Source: OLB7 sp966250335 (GTDB taxonomy: Bacteria; Bacteroidota; Ignavibacteria; OLB7). Taken from it: 64,000 nucleotides of DNA. The position numbers and the translations under genes were made by a program. The notes under the pieces are model-generated. The model worked only from the letters and a program-made list of their open reading frames with translations, ran no database searches and was not told the DNA's origin. The stretch lies in the NCBI GenBank assembly GCA_966250335.1, contig CBINGZ010000013.1, positions 1 to 64,000 of the forward strand, written 5' to 3'. The stretch's first letter is position 1. Every line of letters starts with the position of its first letter. Positions 9,366 through 19,701 of the stretch are shown piece after piece.

Positions 9366-12300
9366 TACTCCTCCGCCGATTTAATGTCACCAGATGTACC
9401 GATGAGCCGTCGGAGATCTTCAAGCTCCGCCTCACGCACGTTAAACCGTCGCAGGATTTTCCTTCGTATGGATCGGAGCTCACGCACCTGTTTATCAAGC
9501 TGAACTCGTTCCCCATGCGACAAGGAATCTCTTGGTATCCCGCTAAGCTGCCGGAACTGTATATCCAGCGAGTCGAGTTCTTTAAACATCGCTCCGTAAT
9601 GAAGCGCAGGAGCAGAGAGAGAATCAGCGGAGGGGAGAGAGAGATCGGAAAGATCACCGATATTCTTGCCGAGCACCGACATATCTCTACGATCCGGAGC
9701 AAGTTCGATACCGAGCATATCTATCCGTGATCCCGAAAGAAGAGGGGCCACATCCTCTGCCGACATGGTATTGCCCCCACGTTGCGACCGTATACCCGCA
9801 GGAGGAGTCTTCTCCTTGCGACTGAACGGCTCACCCCCGGTTCGCGGCTCGGACGGCGTGTGCGCGTAGAGGTCGGCGACCGTCTTCAATCCCTTTGAGG
9901 TCTCGATGATGGTACGAACCACTCGCCCTTCGGCGTTGTACTGTTGATATGTCCCGAAATGATCCAGATCGAACGTGGCAAGATGACGACGGGTGTCCGT
10001 ATCGTATGAATAGCAGAGCATCTCAGCTTCGGCCGGCTGGATCTTGAGGTCATCGATATAGACACTATCGTCAGTGTCGTTGGTGAAGAGGAAAAACAAT
10101 GGATCTCCGACAGGAGTCATTCCGGTAAAACCTCCGCTCATGGCTTCATATAACGTCCATTCACCGGTCTGGGCAATCCGGGTGATCCCGAGAATGACAT
10201 TCTCAGAAGGCTGGGATTCAGGCCATACGGAGATCTGAACGTCCTGCCCATCCCCCATCCCTTTTCCCCAGAATCGAATCAGCACATTGTTGCTCTTCAG
10301 CGTCTGTGTAAGATGAGCTCCGATCGTAAAGTCGTCCGACCCGCCGTTGGGCGTTGCAACAACCGCCCGTTTCCCGGAATGCGCATATCTGGTGGGAACC
10401 GACTCCGGGTTCTCGAAATCGCTGAAGGCAGCGGACTCATACTCCGCGTTCAAGGCAACCGACATCAGTTGCTGCCAGCTTCCGTCGTACCGGACGGAAC
10501 TGAAGATCCCGGCCCTGTCTTTCGACTCGAGAGAATGCCCGTAGGGTGAATAACGGGTCACCGTATCAAGTCTGATCCAATAGGTGGCATCGTTCGCATC
10601 GGGATTCTGCCAGTCGAACAAGGTAAACCGCGTATACACACCGGCCTTTCGGTAGACACGTTCGCCTGAAGAAGTCGCGCCGCCTCCCGTTACGGGAGTT
10701 CGATACATGTAGCCGGTCCGAGTGCTCCAATGCCCTCGCTCTCCCAGCTCATATTCGTTTCTATCAGCAGTGGAAACAGGCCAGTCAGCAGGCTTGTACG
10801 GGTCGGCGTCGCTGATAACCGCAGCAGCCGCGGCGATCACACCTCTGAGAGTATCTGCACCATACAGCTCAGGCTCAGGGCAGAATTCAAGACAGGAGAT
10901 CAGGCGAGGAGGACAGGCGCCATCCTCACAGACATACGTAAGGCGACCGTATTTGTCGATCTCGAACCGCCCTGCACCTCCTGACGTCAGGCTGATCTGC
11001 CGACAGTATGTGCTCTGAGCAATTGTATCAAGGCGATGGAATCGGATTCCGAATGCACGCCATGGTGTACTGGAACCGAATAGATCATGGAAGTTGAGAT
11101 AACCGCTGCTGTCCTGTTCAAACCTTCCTATATACGTCGTGTAGGGATAAATTGAGTTGAAGTCAGCGGCATCCGGAGTATTGTAGTTGGTAGTATTGTC
11201 GCCTATGTTCGCACCGAATCGCCACTGCCGCCGAAGCCGCATCTGACTCAAACCACCACTACAATCAGCCACAGCACCTGCGGACAGGAAGTCGGGTGTA
11301 ACCCCCATCCCTTCCAGATAGAACGGCCCGGTCGCTCCATACAAGGCATTGGAATCGGTTCTGAATCCTGCATCAAGATCATCAAGGGCACCAATCTGGA
11401 GGTATGTGCTGAGGAGCCTGGCATCCTTGTTGCCGTTTACGCACTCGAACAGCTTCCCGAGGAAGTCGATCTGCTTGGTGAGATAGCCGGCAGGACGCTC
11501 GGTATACTGATGGCGCCACAGATCCGGATTGTTGCACTCGTTAAGCGCGGATTCATGCGTCGATGGAATGCCGTATCCCCATATGCCGTTCAGATACGCA
11601 TTCAGCCAGGGAACCATGTCGTGTGGGTCCAAAGGCGTTCCACAAACCGTATCGGTGATCGTGAACTCGCCTCGTGTCAGAATAACCGAATTGTCCTTGA
11701 GCTCCACACGGATAACATCCTGAAGGGAATCACACTCCGATGTCGTCGGATCGATAAAGTCGAGACCGAGCGCCTGTACCTCGGCAGGATAGATGAGCCC
11801 TCCGCCGACCTCCAGCTTGTCGTTGAGAAGATCGGCAAAGAGTCGGCGCGTAGCCATTTCAGCAGGTTCCCACGAATAAACATTCGTACCATTCAAGATA
11901 TCGGTAGTGTTCTCACCATATGTCGTGATCGATCCGACTCCTGCTCCCAAGTCGTTCCTTCGCCCACTCTCAAGCACCTCGAGATCGACTTCCTGAAGAG
12001 ATGTACCGACGACAGGTGTTGCATAGTCACTGGCTACCGGAAGCAGGGCTACACTGTCACCTTCTACACTGCCGATATGGTAGAAACCCGCCGGAGCGCC
12101 ATCGGACTTCTTCGTCAGACGGATCAGATCGCCTCTGGTGAGCAGACTCAGGGAGTTGCACGCAGCCGCGCCTGAGAACTTCAGGTAATCGGTTGCTCCA
12201 TACGTGATTTTGATTGTCGTGGATCCGGACGACTTCAATAAGGTCCGCGCTGTTGCGGCTTTCTGGCCCAATTCGTGGTGTTCCCTCCATGCCGGGAAGG

Positions 12301-15300
12301 CATAGCTGTGATACGCCCCTTTTTGTGGCCCACCGGAATGTTGAAGAGAGAGAGCATCGTATGCATCATGCGTCTTTGTCAGAATCGGCGCGCCGGTTGC
12401 CTTACTAAAGGCGATGTTCTCATTAAGATGATAGACGCCGTCGGTATAGCTGGAGACACTCTTGACTATGGCAGGATAGCTTACAACCTTGGTCGTCACA
12501 TGAGTATAGAGCTCGCTGTTCGACATCATGCCCTGAGCTGCTCCCGTAAACTGCAGGTCGACAAGAGCAAATGAGGAAACCGAGGCATCAGCCTGGATAT
12601 TCAGATCCATGATGTTTTCAAGTGTTGCTCTTGATTCCATCACGACTTCCATATCCTTACCGGGAGTATCATAGTGCATGGAGTCACCGACCTTCTCCAT
12701 CATAGGCACCGGCTCACCGGGCTCGAAATACGTATAGCCGGTTGACGAGCTGGTATACCACGAAGATGGATCAAGATAGTTTCCACCATAAGCAGTTCGT
12801 TTCCTGGGCCGACCATTCATTTCATTCCGGACGAATCTGTATCCCTGGCTCAGGTATGTCTTGTCGGACATGTGCACGGTTCCGATCTTTATAGTCGCTT
12901 CCGCATCATCTCCGAAACTTTGACTCGACCCACGCCCACTGGGTGGGGACTCCACGTTTTTCACCTTGACCGGTGTATGATCCGAGACGTCATCAGTATA
13001 AACTTTAACGAAAGGATAGTCCTTTGTTGTAAAGAACTCACTGACCGAAAAGCCGGGATTCGTCTTACCTGTATGGATACTCCTTGCAACGATGCGACTA
13101 TAGCCAACCGAGGCAGCAGGCAGGATCGATTCACCGGGAATGGACTCATAACGTTCCCTGTCGTTGCCGTAGATGCTTCTCGAGTTAAGTTCAGGCTTTT
13201 CATGAACCGGCCTGAAGTCCACCAGTGCGTTCTCTTCTCTGCCGGTCACAGGTTCATTTGCCGCAACACCGCTGCCGATTGTTTCTCTCCTATCCTCGTC
13301 ATACACTTCATACATGTATTCCGTGCCATACAATGCAGAATCCCCTTCATTTCCCGGATCAAGGGTAAGCAACCGCTTGACACGCACCCCACCTCCCTTC
13401 TTCGGTTTAACCATTGGAATACGTAGATACGAGTTCGGATAGTCGATATCGAGACAATGCTGCTCAGGATGGAAGGCCGAGAAGGCGAAGGTTCCGATGA
13501 TATCGCTCGCCATTGTCTCGGCGGAACTCCGCTCGATCATATCCTCGTTTTCAAGGAGTCCCCAACGTTCCTTCTCTACATATTCACGACAGATAGTCTT
13601 GGGAACCTGCCCGCTTCCCGACTCCGACTTCAGGTTCACTTCTATTATGTATCGCGCAGGTGAAGACCCGATTTGGGATATGGTGACGTCGCTGACGGAA
13701 ACGTACCCTGTGATGTATTCGGAGGTCTTTTCCGAATTTTCAATTCCTGCGGTATTTCCCCTCAGTGCATATAAGAATTTGAAATACATCTTATTCGATT
13801 TGTTCTTCACATAAGCATTCTCAATAAAATCACGTGTTTTGAAAATCGCAGCGGAATCCGTATCTGCAATACCGAGATCCGACAAATTCAGGTAATATCG
13901 GTTGCTACCCTCCAGATCATACGACTTATGCCATACTGCGGTGATATAGACAGAGTCCACAAGACTGACCATGGACATAGCCGGCCGATCCTGAACGTAG
14001 GAGTATTCATTCTGCTCATACTGAATGTGCTGTTCTCCACCGGCAGGAATCCTGTACCATTTCAACTGCCATGCGGCCGGGTCGAACTCATTCCCCTGGG
14101 GCAGCTGCTTTACCCAGGGATTCATGACGGCATATCGGTCGGCGCCATTCAACTGATAACTTCCCCAACGATCGAGATCGAAGAAGTTGTAGTCAGGATT
14201 CTGTTCTACATCGGACAAGCTATCAGCGAATGAAGTAATTGGCGCATAGCGTTCCCGTGCAGTCTGGGGGTAATCGGATGATTTCCTGTAATCGTATCCG
14301 AAGATATAGGGCTGGATGCGTGACGGCGCAAGTCCTTGAGGTTGGAACCAAACCTTCCTGAGAGTCAACAGGCCTTCATTCTCCTCCTCATCACCGGGAA
14401 GTGAATTCGGCATATTATGCCGTAAGGAGTAATCGTGCTCCATATACACGGTCAGCAGAAGACTATCGGGATTTCCTTCCGAGTCTCTTGTATACAGTTC
14501 GATTCGTTCCAGCTTTTCCAATGGGTGGAGATGTCTGCGAACCTGCGATTCGGAAGCCTCCTCTACTGGAGTGCCCGCTTCCGTTTTCTCGAGCTCCGAG
14601 GGCTGAACGCTTTCCTCGGCCATGGTAGGATAGCCGTCACGCCGTTCGAGCTTGCTTCCTTCTATATGTCTGGCACCGAAATCCTTGTCCGTTTCATTCG
14701 TTACAAAAACCGCAATGTGCGTTGCAGTTTCGATCGACTCGAGATAGTAGATTTCCCGTCGACCGCTGCTGAAATGCCCGATATCATCGCGAGCGTCGGA
14801 TAGTGAACCCTTACGGTACAACAGACCATCTATTGGAAACCGCCACGCATACCAGGGCCTGTCATCGAGCCCCACACCGGATGATGACGACTTCCTGTCG
14901 CTACCTGCCGTACGCCGATAGTTGAACTTCGTCCACCCTCCGATATCGTCATTGGAAGGGCCATTGTTGTCGACATCGATATAATTCGGCGTGGTAATCT
15001 CGGTAAGGAGATAGCCGGTTGCATAGGGGGCCTTCCGTTCCTCGCCAAACACACTGGGCGAATTACCGGCATTGACTGCGCAGTACGCCCGCAGGTTATG
15101 CTCAATAGTGAGAGGAGGGAGTCCAACCGCTGATTGATCCAAGCCGAACTCGATCTCCTTCTCGTCCCTTGCAAAGACAGGAAGGCCGTATACGTACCGT
15201 GAACCACCACCGTCCGTTACAGCAATTTCAGCAATCGAGCCCTGGATTGCAGGGTCGGCAGTATCTATGAACGAACGGGAACGAACATCCTTGTTGTAGG

Positions 15301-16891
15301 ATCTGAAATGAACATCGTTATCCGTTTTCAGCTTCCAGTCTGAAATTGTATGGAAGTCGACAAACAGACTTCTACCCCGCTCGCCGACCCAAAGTGGGGT
15401 ACTACGAATGTCCGGAGCAACTACTGCTTCAATCGGGTTGACAAACTGTCCGAGGATCGGAACGAAACTCCAATATGGGCTGAGGACTGTATTGAACGAT
15501 GCCTGAACCGGATCGTCCGATGCAGCAAACGACGTCCGGCCGCCTCTATCATTCTGCATTTTCATGAAGAATGATTGATTTGCAGCTTCAGCAGGTGGGA
15601 AGTGATGGGAGTATCCCATACCCTGATACCACCAGCCGGTAGTTTTGAACACCCCTTCTCCGAGTCCGTAATTTGCCCCGATACCGAGTCTACCCCCGGC
15701 CTCCACTTCAAAACCGACCTGCTTTATTGGTGTTCGGCTTGTTGTCGATTCAGGAAAGAAATGGGCTGTCGTATTCGAGACAAGTCTCATTCCTCCTGAT
15801 CCGGCGCCACCCGTCAGCATGAACATATCGGCGTTACTGAACGGAATCGGTAAAAACGCATTCCCGTTGCGATAAGGGTCCGTTCGTTCGCGATAATAAT
15901 CCATCGCTCCTCTGGCACTCACTTCACCATTGACGGAGAGCCATCGATCCAACGTGCCCACGCTGGTGGTAATCGCGTCTCGTGAGTACATATAGCCGTA
16001 GGCCGGCACCGCACGCTTATCGATCCCTCGATGTGTGGTCATCTTTCCGGTAATTCCCACAGTGATCCCGGAAAGATAGGCCGGTAGAGACACCGTCACT
16101 CCAACGTCTACATTCTCCGACTCCCCGATAAATGGCTGCATGTCCATTGAGCGAACTTTGCTGCCGAACGAAAACATTGCCCCATTCGCGATATTCGTAC
16201 CGATTCGACCTAGAGCGTCCGCCCACTCCCCCCACTCTTTGCCCTTACCGACCAGATCGGCACCGAACGAGAGAATGCGGGGATCGAAGCTGCCTGAGAA
16301 TCCTTCATCCTCGCCTCCCCAGGCATAGCGCTGTGTACCGACACCTTCCATTGTTCCCGTCAGACTGTAGGAACGAGAGAATCCTTTATGGCTATTGAAG
16401 ATGTTGTATGTATTAAACCCAAGCATACCATATGAATCCAGGGTCTTCGAGTATTCCGCACTGAGAATCTCAACATTCCCTTTAAGAACAGCAGTTGCTG
16501 TATATACTTCAGGGCCCTTGTTCCAGTATACGACCGTATCCTTCCAATCGTCCGGAAATCCTCGAGTATCACGAATCACGGCTCCGGCATTGAGATTCCA
16601 ACCGTAGCCGACCCACGATGGAACATCATTGGGACTCGCACCGCTACGATACGATAGAGAAACCGTGTAGCCGCTCCCATGAGGCCCCGGCACCGTTATC
16701 AACGGAAGGCCGAAACTGAACTGGCCCGTGAACTCATCAACCGACGGTCCGACCGGCGCGGGACTACCCGTATAGTCGGATTGAACCGGCCCGCCGGTCT
16801 GAGCCTCTCCTGTGTCGGCAAACACAATGCTCAACAGCCCTATGATGATAAGCCGACATACCCTATACGAGCAGGCCATCAGTCGCTTCAT
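9365..16891 (-). CDS. SpvB/YD-repeat-type giant exported protein
   Basis: A 2508-aa protein with a signal peptide (LIIIGLLSIVFADTGEA, cleavage near residue 30). Residues 40-115 carry the start typical of SpvB/TcB-like and Bacteroidota YD-repeat proteins: DEFTGQFSFGLPLITVPG, YTVSLSYRSG, SWVGYGWNLNAG. A long beta-rich middle follows. The module shared with the downstream RHS protein lies near residues 1742-1969. A beta-sandwich resembling a carbohydrate-binding or jelly-roll domain (VLIRFWGKGMGDG... VYIDDLKIQ) lies near 2170-2300. The C-terminal 200 residues include YDTDTRRHLATFDLDHFGTY and a charged coiled-coil. There is no RHS core or toxin tip; those are in the second giant gene downstream, so the two together resemble one system split into two polypeptides, as in TcB/TcC pairs. 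Function in a secreted complex is inferred. Confidence 0.85.
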   Translation of the reverse strand: MKRLMACSYRVCRLIIIGLLSIVFADTGEAQTGGPVQSDYTGSPAPVGPSVDEFTGQFSFGLPLITVPGPHGSGYTVSLSYRSGASPNDVPSWVGYGWNLNAGAVIRDTRGFPDDWKDTVVYWNKGPEVYTATAVLKGNVEILSAEYSKTLDSYGMLGFNTYNIFNSHKGFSRSYSLTGTMEGVGTQRYAWGGEDEGFSGSFDPRILSFGADLVGKGKEWGEWADALGRIGTNIANGAMFSFGSKVRSMDMQPFIGESENVDVGVTVSLPAYLSGITVGITGKMTTHRGIDKRAVPAYGYMYSRDAITTSVGTLDRWLSVNGEVSARGAMDYYRERTDPYRNGNAFLPIPFSNADMFMLTGGAGSGGMRLVSNTTAHFFPESTTSRTPIKQVGFEVEAGGRLGIGANYGLGEGVFKTTGWWYQGMGYSHHFPPAEAANQSFFMKMQNDRGGRTSFAASDDPVQASFNTVLSPYWSFVPILGQFVNPIEAVVAPDIRSTPLWVGERGRSLFVDFHTISDWKLKTDNDVHFRSYNKDVRSRSFIDTADPAIQGSIAEIAVTDGGGSRYVYGLPVFARDEKEIEFGLDQSAVGLPPLTIEHNLRAYCAVNAGNSPSVFGEERKAPYATGYLLTEITTPNYIDVDNNGPSNDDIGGWTKFNYRRTAGSDRKSSSSGVGLDDRPWYAWRFPIDGLLYRKGSLSDARDDIGHFSSGRREIYYLESIETATHIAVFVTNETDKDFGARHIEGSKLERRDGYPTMAEESVQPSELEKTEAGTPVEEASESQVRRHLHPLEKLERIELYTRDSEGNPDSLLLTVYMEHDYSLRHNMPNSLPGDEEENEGLLTLRKVWFQPQGLAPSRIQPYIFGYDYRKSSDYPQTARERYAPITSFADSLSDVEQNPDYNFFDLDRWGSYQLNGADRYAVMNPWVKQLPQGNEFDPAAWQLKWYRIPAGGEQHIQYEQNEYSYVQDRPAMSMVSLVDSVYITAVWHKSYDLEGSNRYYLNLSDLGIADTDSAAIFKTRDFIENAYVKNKSNKMYFKFLYALRGNTAGIENSEKTSEYITGYVSVSDVTISQIGSSPARYIIEVNLKSESGSGQVPKTICREYVEKERWGLLENEDMIERSSAETMASDIIGTFAFSAFHPEQHCLDIDYPNSYLRIPMVKPKKGGGVRVKRLLTLDPGNEGDSALYGTEYMYEVYDEDRRETIGSGVAANEPVTGREENALVDFRPVHEKPELNSRSIYGNDRERYESIPGESILPAASVGYSRIVARSIHTGKTNPGFSVSEFFTTKDYPFVKVYTDDVSDHTPVKVKNVESPPSGRGSSQSFGDDAEATIKIGTVHMSDKTYLSQGYRFVRNEMNGRPRKRTAYGGNYLDPSSWYTSSSTGYTYFEPGEPVPMMEKVGDSMHYDTPGKDMEVVMESRATLENIMDLNIQADASVSSFALVDLQFTGAAQGMMSNSELYTHVTTKVVSYPAIVKSVSSYTDGVYHLNENIAFSKATGAPILTKTHDAYDALSLQHSGGPQKGAYHSYAFPAWREHHELGQKAATARTLLKSSGSTTIKITYGATDYLKFSGAAACNSLSLLTRGDLIRLTKKSDGAPAGFYHIGSVEGDSVALLPVASDYATPVVGTSLQEVDLEVLESGRRNDLGAGVGSITTYGENTTDILNGTNVYSWEPAEMATRRLFADLLNDKLEVGGGLIYPAEVQALGLDFIDPTTSECDSLQDVIRVELKDNSVILTRGEFTITDTVCGTPLDPHDMVPWLNAYLNGIWGYGIPSTHESALNECNNPDLWRHQYTERPAGYLTKQIDFLGKLFECVNGNKDARLLSTYLQIGALDDLDAGFRTDSNALYGATGPFYLEGMGVTPDFLSAGAVADCSGGLSQMRLRRQWRFGANIGDNTTNYNTPDAADFNSIYPYTTYIGRFEQDSSGYLNFHDLFGSSTPWRAFGIRFHRLDTIAQSTYCRQISLTSGGAGRFEIDKYGRLTYVCEDGACPPRLISCLEFCPEPELYGADTLRGVIAAAAAVISDADPYKPADWPVSTADRNEYELGERGHWSTRTGYMYRTPVTGGGATSSGERVYRKAGVYTRFTLFDWQNPDANDATYWIRLDTVTRYSPYGHSLESKDRAGIFSSVRYDGSWQQLMSVALNAEYESAAFSDFENPESVPTRYAHSGKRAVVATPNGGSDDFTIGAHLTQTLKSNNVLIRFWGKGMGDGQDVQISVWPESQPSENVILGITRIAQTGEWTLYEAMSGGFTGMTPVGDPLFFLFTNDTDDSVYIDDLKIQPAEAEMLCYSYDTDTRRHLATFDLDHFGTYQQYNAEGRVVRTIIETSKGLKTVADLYAHTPSEPRTGGEPFSRKEKTPPAGIRSQRGGNTMSAEDVAPLLSGSRIDMLGIELAPDRRDMSVLGKNIGDLSDLSLPSADSLSAPALHYGAMFKELDSLDIQFRQLSGIPRDSLSHGERVQLDKQVRELRSIRRKILRRFNVREAELEDLRRLIGTSGDIKSAEE
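10985..11665 (-). repeat. Module shared with the downstream RHS protein (copy A)
   Basis: Residues about 1742-1969 contain DTVCGTPLDPH, LNAYLNGIWGYG, FECVNGN, IGRFEQDSSGYLNFHD and AFGIRFH, in the same order as copy B at 4225-4990. It continues into a Cys-containing segment (CRQIS, CEDGACPP). The shared motifs imply a common domain of about 200 residues present once in each giant protein, perhaps a point of contact between them. Confidence 0.7.
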
Positions 16892-16906
16892 AATGATTCC
16901 GTAGAG

Positions 16907-19237
16907 TTATTTCTGAAGAGTCACGCGTGTCGTGGTTTCGGACGAGCCGGACCGGAGTCGTACGATATAAACGCCGGGCGGAGCCGGCTCACCATTTCCG
17001 TCAACTCCATTCCAGACCGTTTTATGGTCTCCAAGGCTAAGCCGGTCGTCAATCAATCTGATGACATGCTGACCGATGGTCGAATAGATGTCCAGTGTGA
17101 CAAATGCCTCGTCTGGGATCTGATAATGAATAGAAAGCGATGAACTGAACGGATTTGGCGATACTTCAAGAGCAGATTGCGGATCCTGATTTGTTTGCGC
17201 CCCTTCTCCTCGAACAAGGGTTGAGATCTGCCCCGCTTCAACTTCCATAAAACGCTCAGTGTGGACCGTATCACCACTCCAATGCACAACAACTGAATCC
17301 ACAGCCCGGGCCTGCCCCAATCCGAAATGGAGTCGCATCGGCCCTTGCATGAGAAGACCCCGTCCAGAACTGACCGTTTGCTCCTGATATTCATCACCAC
17401 TGTAGACAACCACACGACCGCCAATCTCATCCCCCCTGATCTGGCCCTGCAGTTGGATATCTACATAGTTATTGCCATAGTCCCCAATATTCTTGAATAC
17501 CTTTAACTGTCCGCCTATAAATGTGGCGAGATCCAGGCGACCGTCATTGTTATAATCGAGCCACAGGGCATCAGGGCCACTGTTGGTCCGGGCAAGGCCG
17601 TAATCGAATGTCTCATCGGTAAACATTCCATTCGATCCCTGAATGTAGAGTTCGGCAAATCGACACGGCGACGCAGTCGATCTCAGTATATCGATCCGGC
17701 CGTCGTTATTGATATCCGCAACAGAGACCCCCGCTTGCCCATGTAGATATCCGATATCAGGATGGTGATATTCCTTTCCTGCACGTCCCCCATCATTTAT
17801 GGAATAGAACGCGGTACCGCTATCAGCAAGGATTACATGCGATCTGGTATTCACGGCACGGTTGATGACAACATCTTCACCGGCGACACCATCGATATCA
17901 GTCCAGTCGCTTCCGACCACATACGAGGGAAACCTGGACGCGTACTTCTGAGAACCGATCAGTGTGAAGCCATCCTGCTCGGTATTCAGCCAGAGGGATG
18001 TACTCCCCAGTGGATCTCCCGTTAAGATATCGAGCCGACCGTCCATATCGATATCTACCCAGCGCACCATGCTGGTCTGCGACTGAAGCGAATCGGCATG
18101 ACCCAGCAACTTCGTCTGGTCGTGGAATCCTCCTTTTCGATCGTTCATCAGAAGAACTACAGCAGTTGTCGTATCTGTGTCGTTCGTAGTTCCGATCAGA
18201 ATATCGAGGTACCCATCCCCATCTCCGTCCGCAATTGAAAACGATGTCGGATGATCGATCGGTGAGCATTCAAGGTAGCGAGGTCTAAGGAACTCCATGC
18301 CGTCGTACCGATAGACATATAGCCCACGCCCCTTTTCCCCTTCTACATCTATAAATACAAGATCCTGAAACCCGTCGTTGTCAATATCGATGAACACATT
18401 CGCCGTTGGAGGTCTCTCCATGGCGACGGGAAGGCTCATCTCTTTAAATATCTTCCCTCCATGGTTGCGAAACACCCGCCCTCCAACAGATATGTCGACA
18501 AAACGATCATTATCAATGTCAGAGGCGGCGATTGTAGCCGGCACTGTTGCAGAGTCGAACAGACCCAGCTCCAACGTGACATCCTTGAAATTCGTCCGGG
18601 CTACGGGGTTCACGTACTCTATCAGCGCATCGACTACAAAACCGTACTTGCCGTATTGGAGTCTTCCCGATTCCGTCTCAAATATCTGACCGGTAAATCG
18701 TTCCGATTCGGTTTGGCAGACCGCCGCTTTTTCAACCTTATCCGAGAGGAGATAGACTCCTTTCTCCAAGGATTCCACCGATATAAAGAACTGGGTTCCA
18801 CGCAGAAGTATCTCTCCGGGAAGATCGATATGGAACCTCTCGATCCCTTCGCGGCTCTTCCTGATCGACCTGGGCTCAATGAGATCATGACCGAATGAAG
18901 GTCCGGGCAAGCCGGCTTCGTTTCCGAGCACACGGACCTGAACAGGCTCATTGTTTCCTGACCCGCCGAGCAGAAGATCGATCCCTTTAAGATAGGCGGG
19001 CGATACAAGATCGAATCTTGCGATCGATCTTTTGATGGTGGTATCCCTATAGAATACAAATGCCCCTCCCACAACGTAAGTGCGTAACGTATCCCCTTTG
19101 CTTATAGCTAAACTTGGAGTAAGTCCAACTACTATACATGCAATGAAAGCTGCAATCGTGACAGGGAGACTGCACGACCGAAGTCGACTGTTGATGACCA
19201 TGGAATATGCTCGACTTGAAACGTGGCCATTCCACAT
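16907..19237 (-). CDS. FG-GAP/ASPIC-UnbV secreted protein with T9SS sorting domain
   Basis: A 776-aa protein. The likely signal peptide runs from MVINSRLRSC to PSLAIS, so translation may begin at the internal ATG at 19201 (residue 13). Several FG-GAP/VCBS-type calcium motifs follow (ASDIDNDRFVDISVGG, FIDIDNDGFQDLVF, ADGDGDGYLDILIG, VDIDMDGRLDILTG, ADINNDGRIDILRS). Near 590-680 is an ASPIC/UnbV domain (NYVDIQLQGQ, HFGLGQARAVDSVVVHWSG). The last 85 residues are a FlgD-like/Por sorting domain (VSPNPFSSSLSIHY, GVYIVRLRSG), so the protein should cross the outer membrane by type IX secretion. The stop lies 15 bases before the 2508-aa gene, so it leads the operon. A beta-propeller adhesin role is inferred. 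Confidence 0.88.
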   Translation of the reverse strand: MWNGHVSSRAYSMVINSRLRSCSLPVTIAAFIACIVVGLTPSLAISKGDTLRTYVVGGAFVFYRDTTIKRSIARFDLVSPAYLKGIDLLLGGSGNNEPVQVRVLGNEAGLPGPSFGHDLIEPRSIRKSREGIERFHIDLPGEILLRGTQFFISVESLEKGVYLLSDKVEKAAVCQTESERFTGQIFETESGRLQYGKYGFVVDALIEYVNPVARTNFKDVTLELGLFDSATVPATIAASDIDNDRFVDISVGGRVFRNHGGKIFKEMSLPVAMERPPTANVFIDIDNDGFQDLVFIDVEGEKGRGLYVYRYDGMEFLRPRYLECSPIDHPTSFSIADGDGDGYLDILIGTTNDTDTTTAVVLLMNDRKGGFHDQTKLLGHADSLQSQTSMVRWVDIDMDGRLDILTGDPLGSTSLWLNTEQDGFTLIGSQKYASRFPSYVVGSDWTDIDGVAGEDVVINRAVNTRSHVILADSGTAFYSINDGGRAGKEYHHPDIGYLHGQAGVSVADINNDGRIDILRSTASPCRFAELYIQGSNGMFTDETFDYGLARTNSGPDALWLDYNNDGRLDLATFIGGQLKVFKNIGDYGNNYVDIQLQGQIRGDEIGGRVVVYSGDEYQEQTVSSGRGLLMQGPMRLHFGLGQARAVDSVVVHWSGDTVHTERFMEVEAGQISTLVRGEGAQTNQDPQSALEVSPNPFSSSLSIHYQIPDEAFVTLDIYSTIGQHVIRLIDDRLSLGDHKTVWNGVDGNGEPAPPGVYIVRLRSGSSETTTRVTLQK

Positions 19238-19347
19238 GCATCAGGTCATATTGCCTGACGACGGGTATAGATATACGTATCGCGCCATGATAACCATGGC
19301 CGACCGTAAAGGGTACTCGAATCTTAAACTGCGACGGTAGTTGATAC

Positions 19348-19373
19348 TAGGAAGTCGACTTAACGACTTCCTA
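19348..19373. repeat. Perfect inverted repeat upstream of the RHS operon
   Basis: TAGGAAGTCG (19348-19357) and CGACTTCCTA (19364-19373) form a perfect 10-bp inverted repeat around the 6-base spacer ACTTAA. It lies about 110-135 bases before the first gene of the minus-strand RHS operon. There is no T-run on either strand, so an operator or leader hairpin fits better than a terminator. The rest of 19238-19625 is AT-rich and holds no gene I can support; no exact TAnnTTTG promoter element was found there. Confidence 0.45.
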
Positions 19374-19625
19374 TCCTGGGTGATTCGTCAAGTATCCTTC
19401 GAATCAATCGAAGGCATCAAGAGAAAGGCTGAGTGGGCTTATGAACTGCTGCCCATATGCATCGTGAATGGACAAATATATCATCGCAAAAGGGTATTGT
19501 CAAATCGATTCGATATATGTTTGAATAATGTAGACTTCATCATGGAGGTGACATTCTCTCCATCAACATCTACAACGCCTAAAAGTACGACACCTATTTC
19601 AGCTAAAGTTCTCACGACCCTTCCA

Positions 19626-19661
19626 CAAAAAGCAACGGGCCCCACTATGGGGGCCCGTTGC
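19626..19661 (-). terminator. Rho-independent terminator of the EF-G-like gene
   Basis: GCAACGGGCCCC (19632-19643) and GGGGCCCGTTGC (19650-19661) form a 12-bp perfect stem with a 6-base loop. Read on the minus strand it is followed by TTTTT, 40 bases after the stop of the gene at 19702-21855. Confidence 0.85.
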
Positions 19662-19701
19662 GAGTCATCGATCTCTATATATAGATATAGCTTGTAGGTC
19701 C

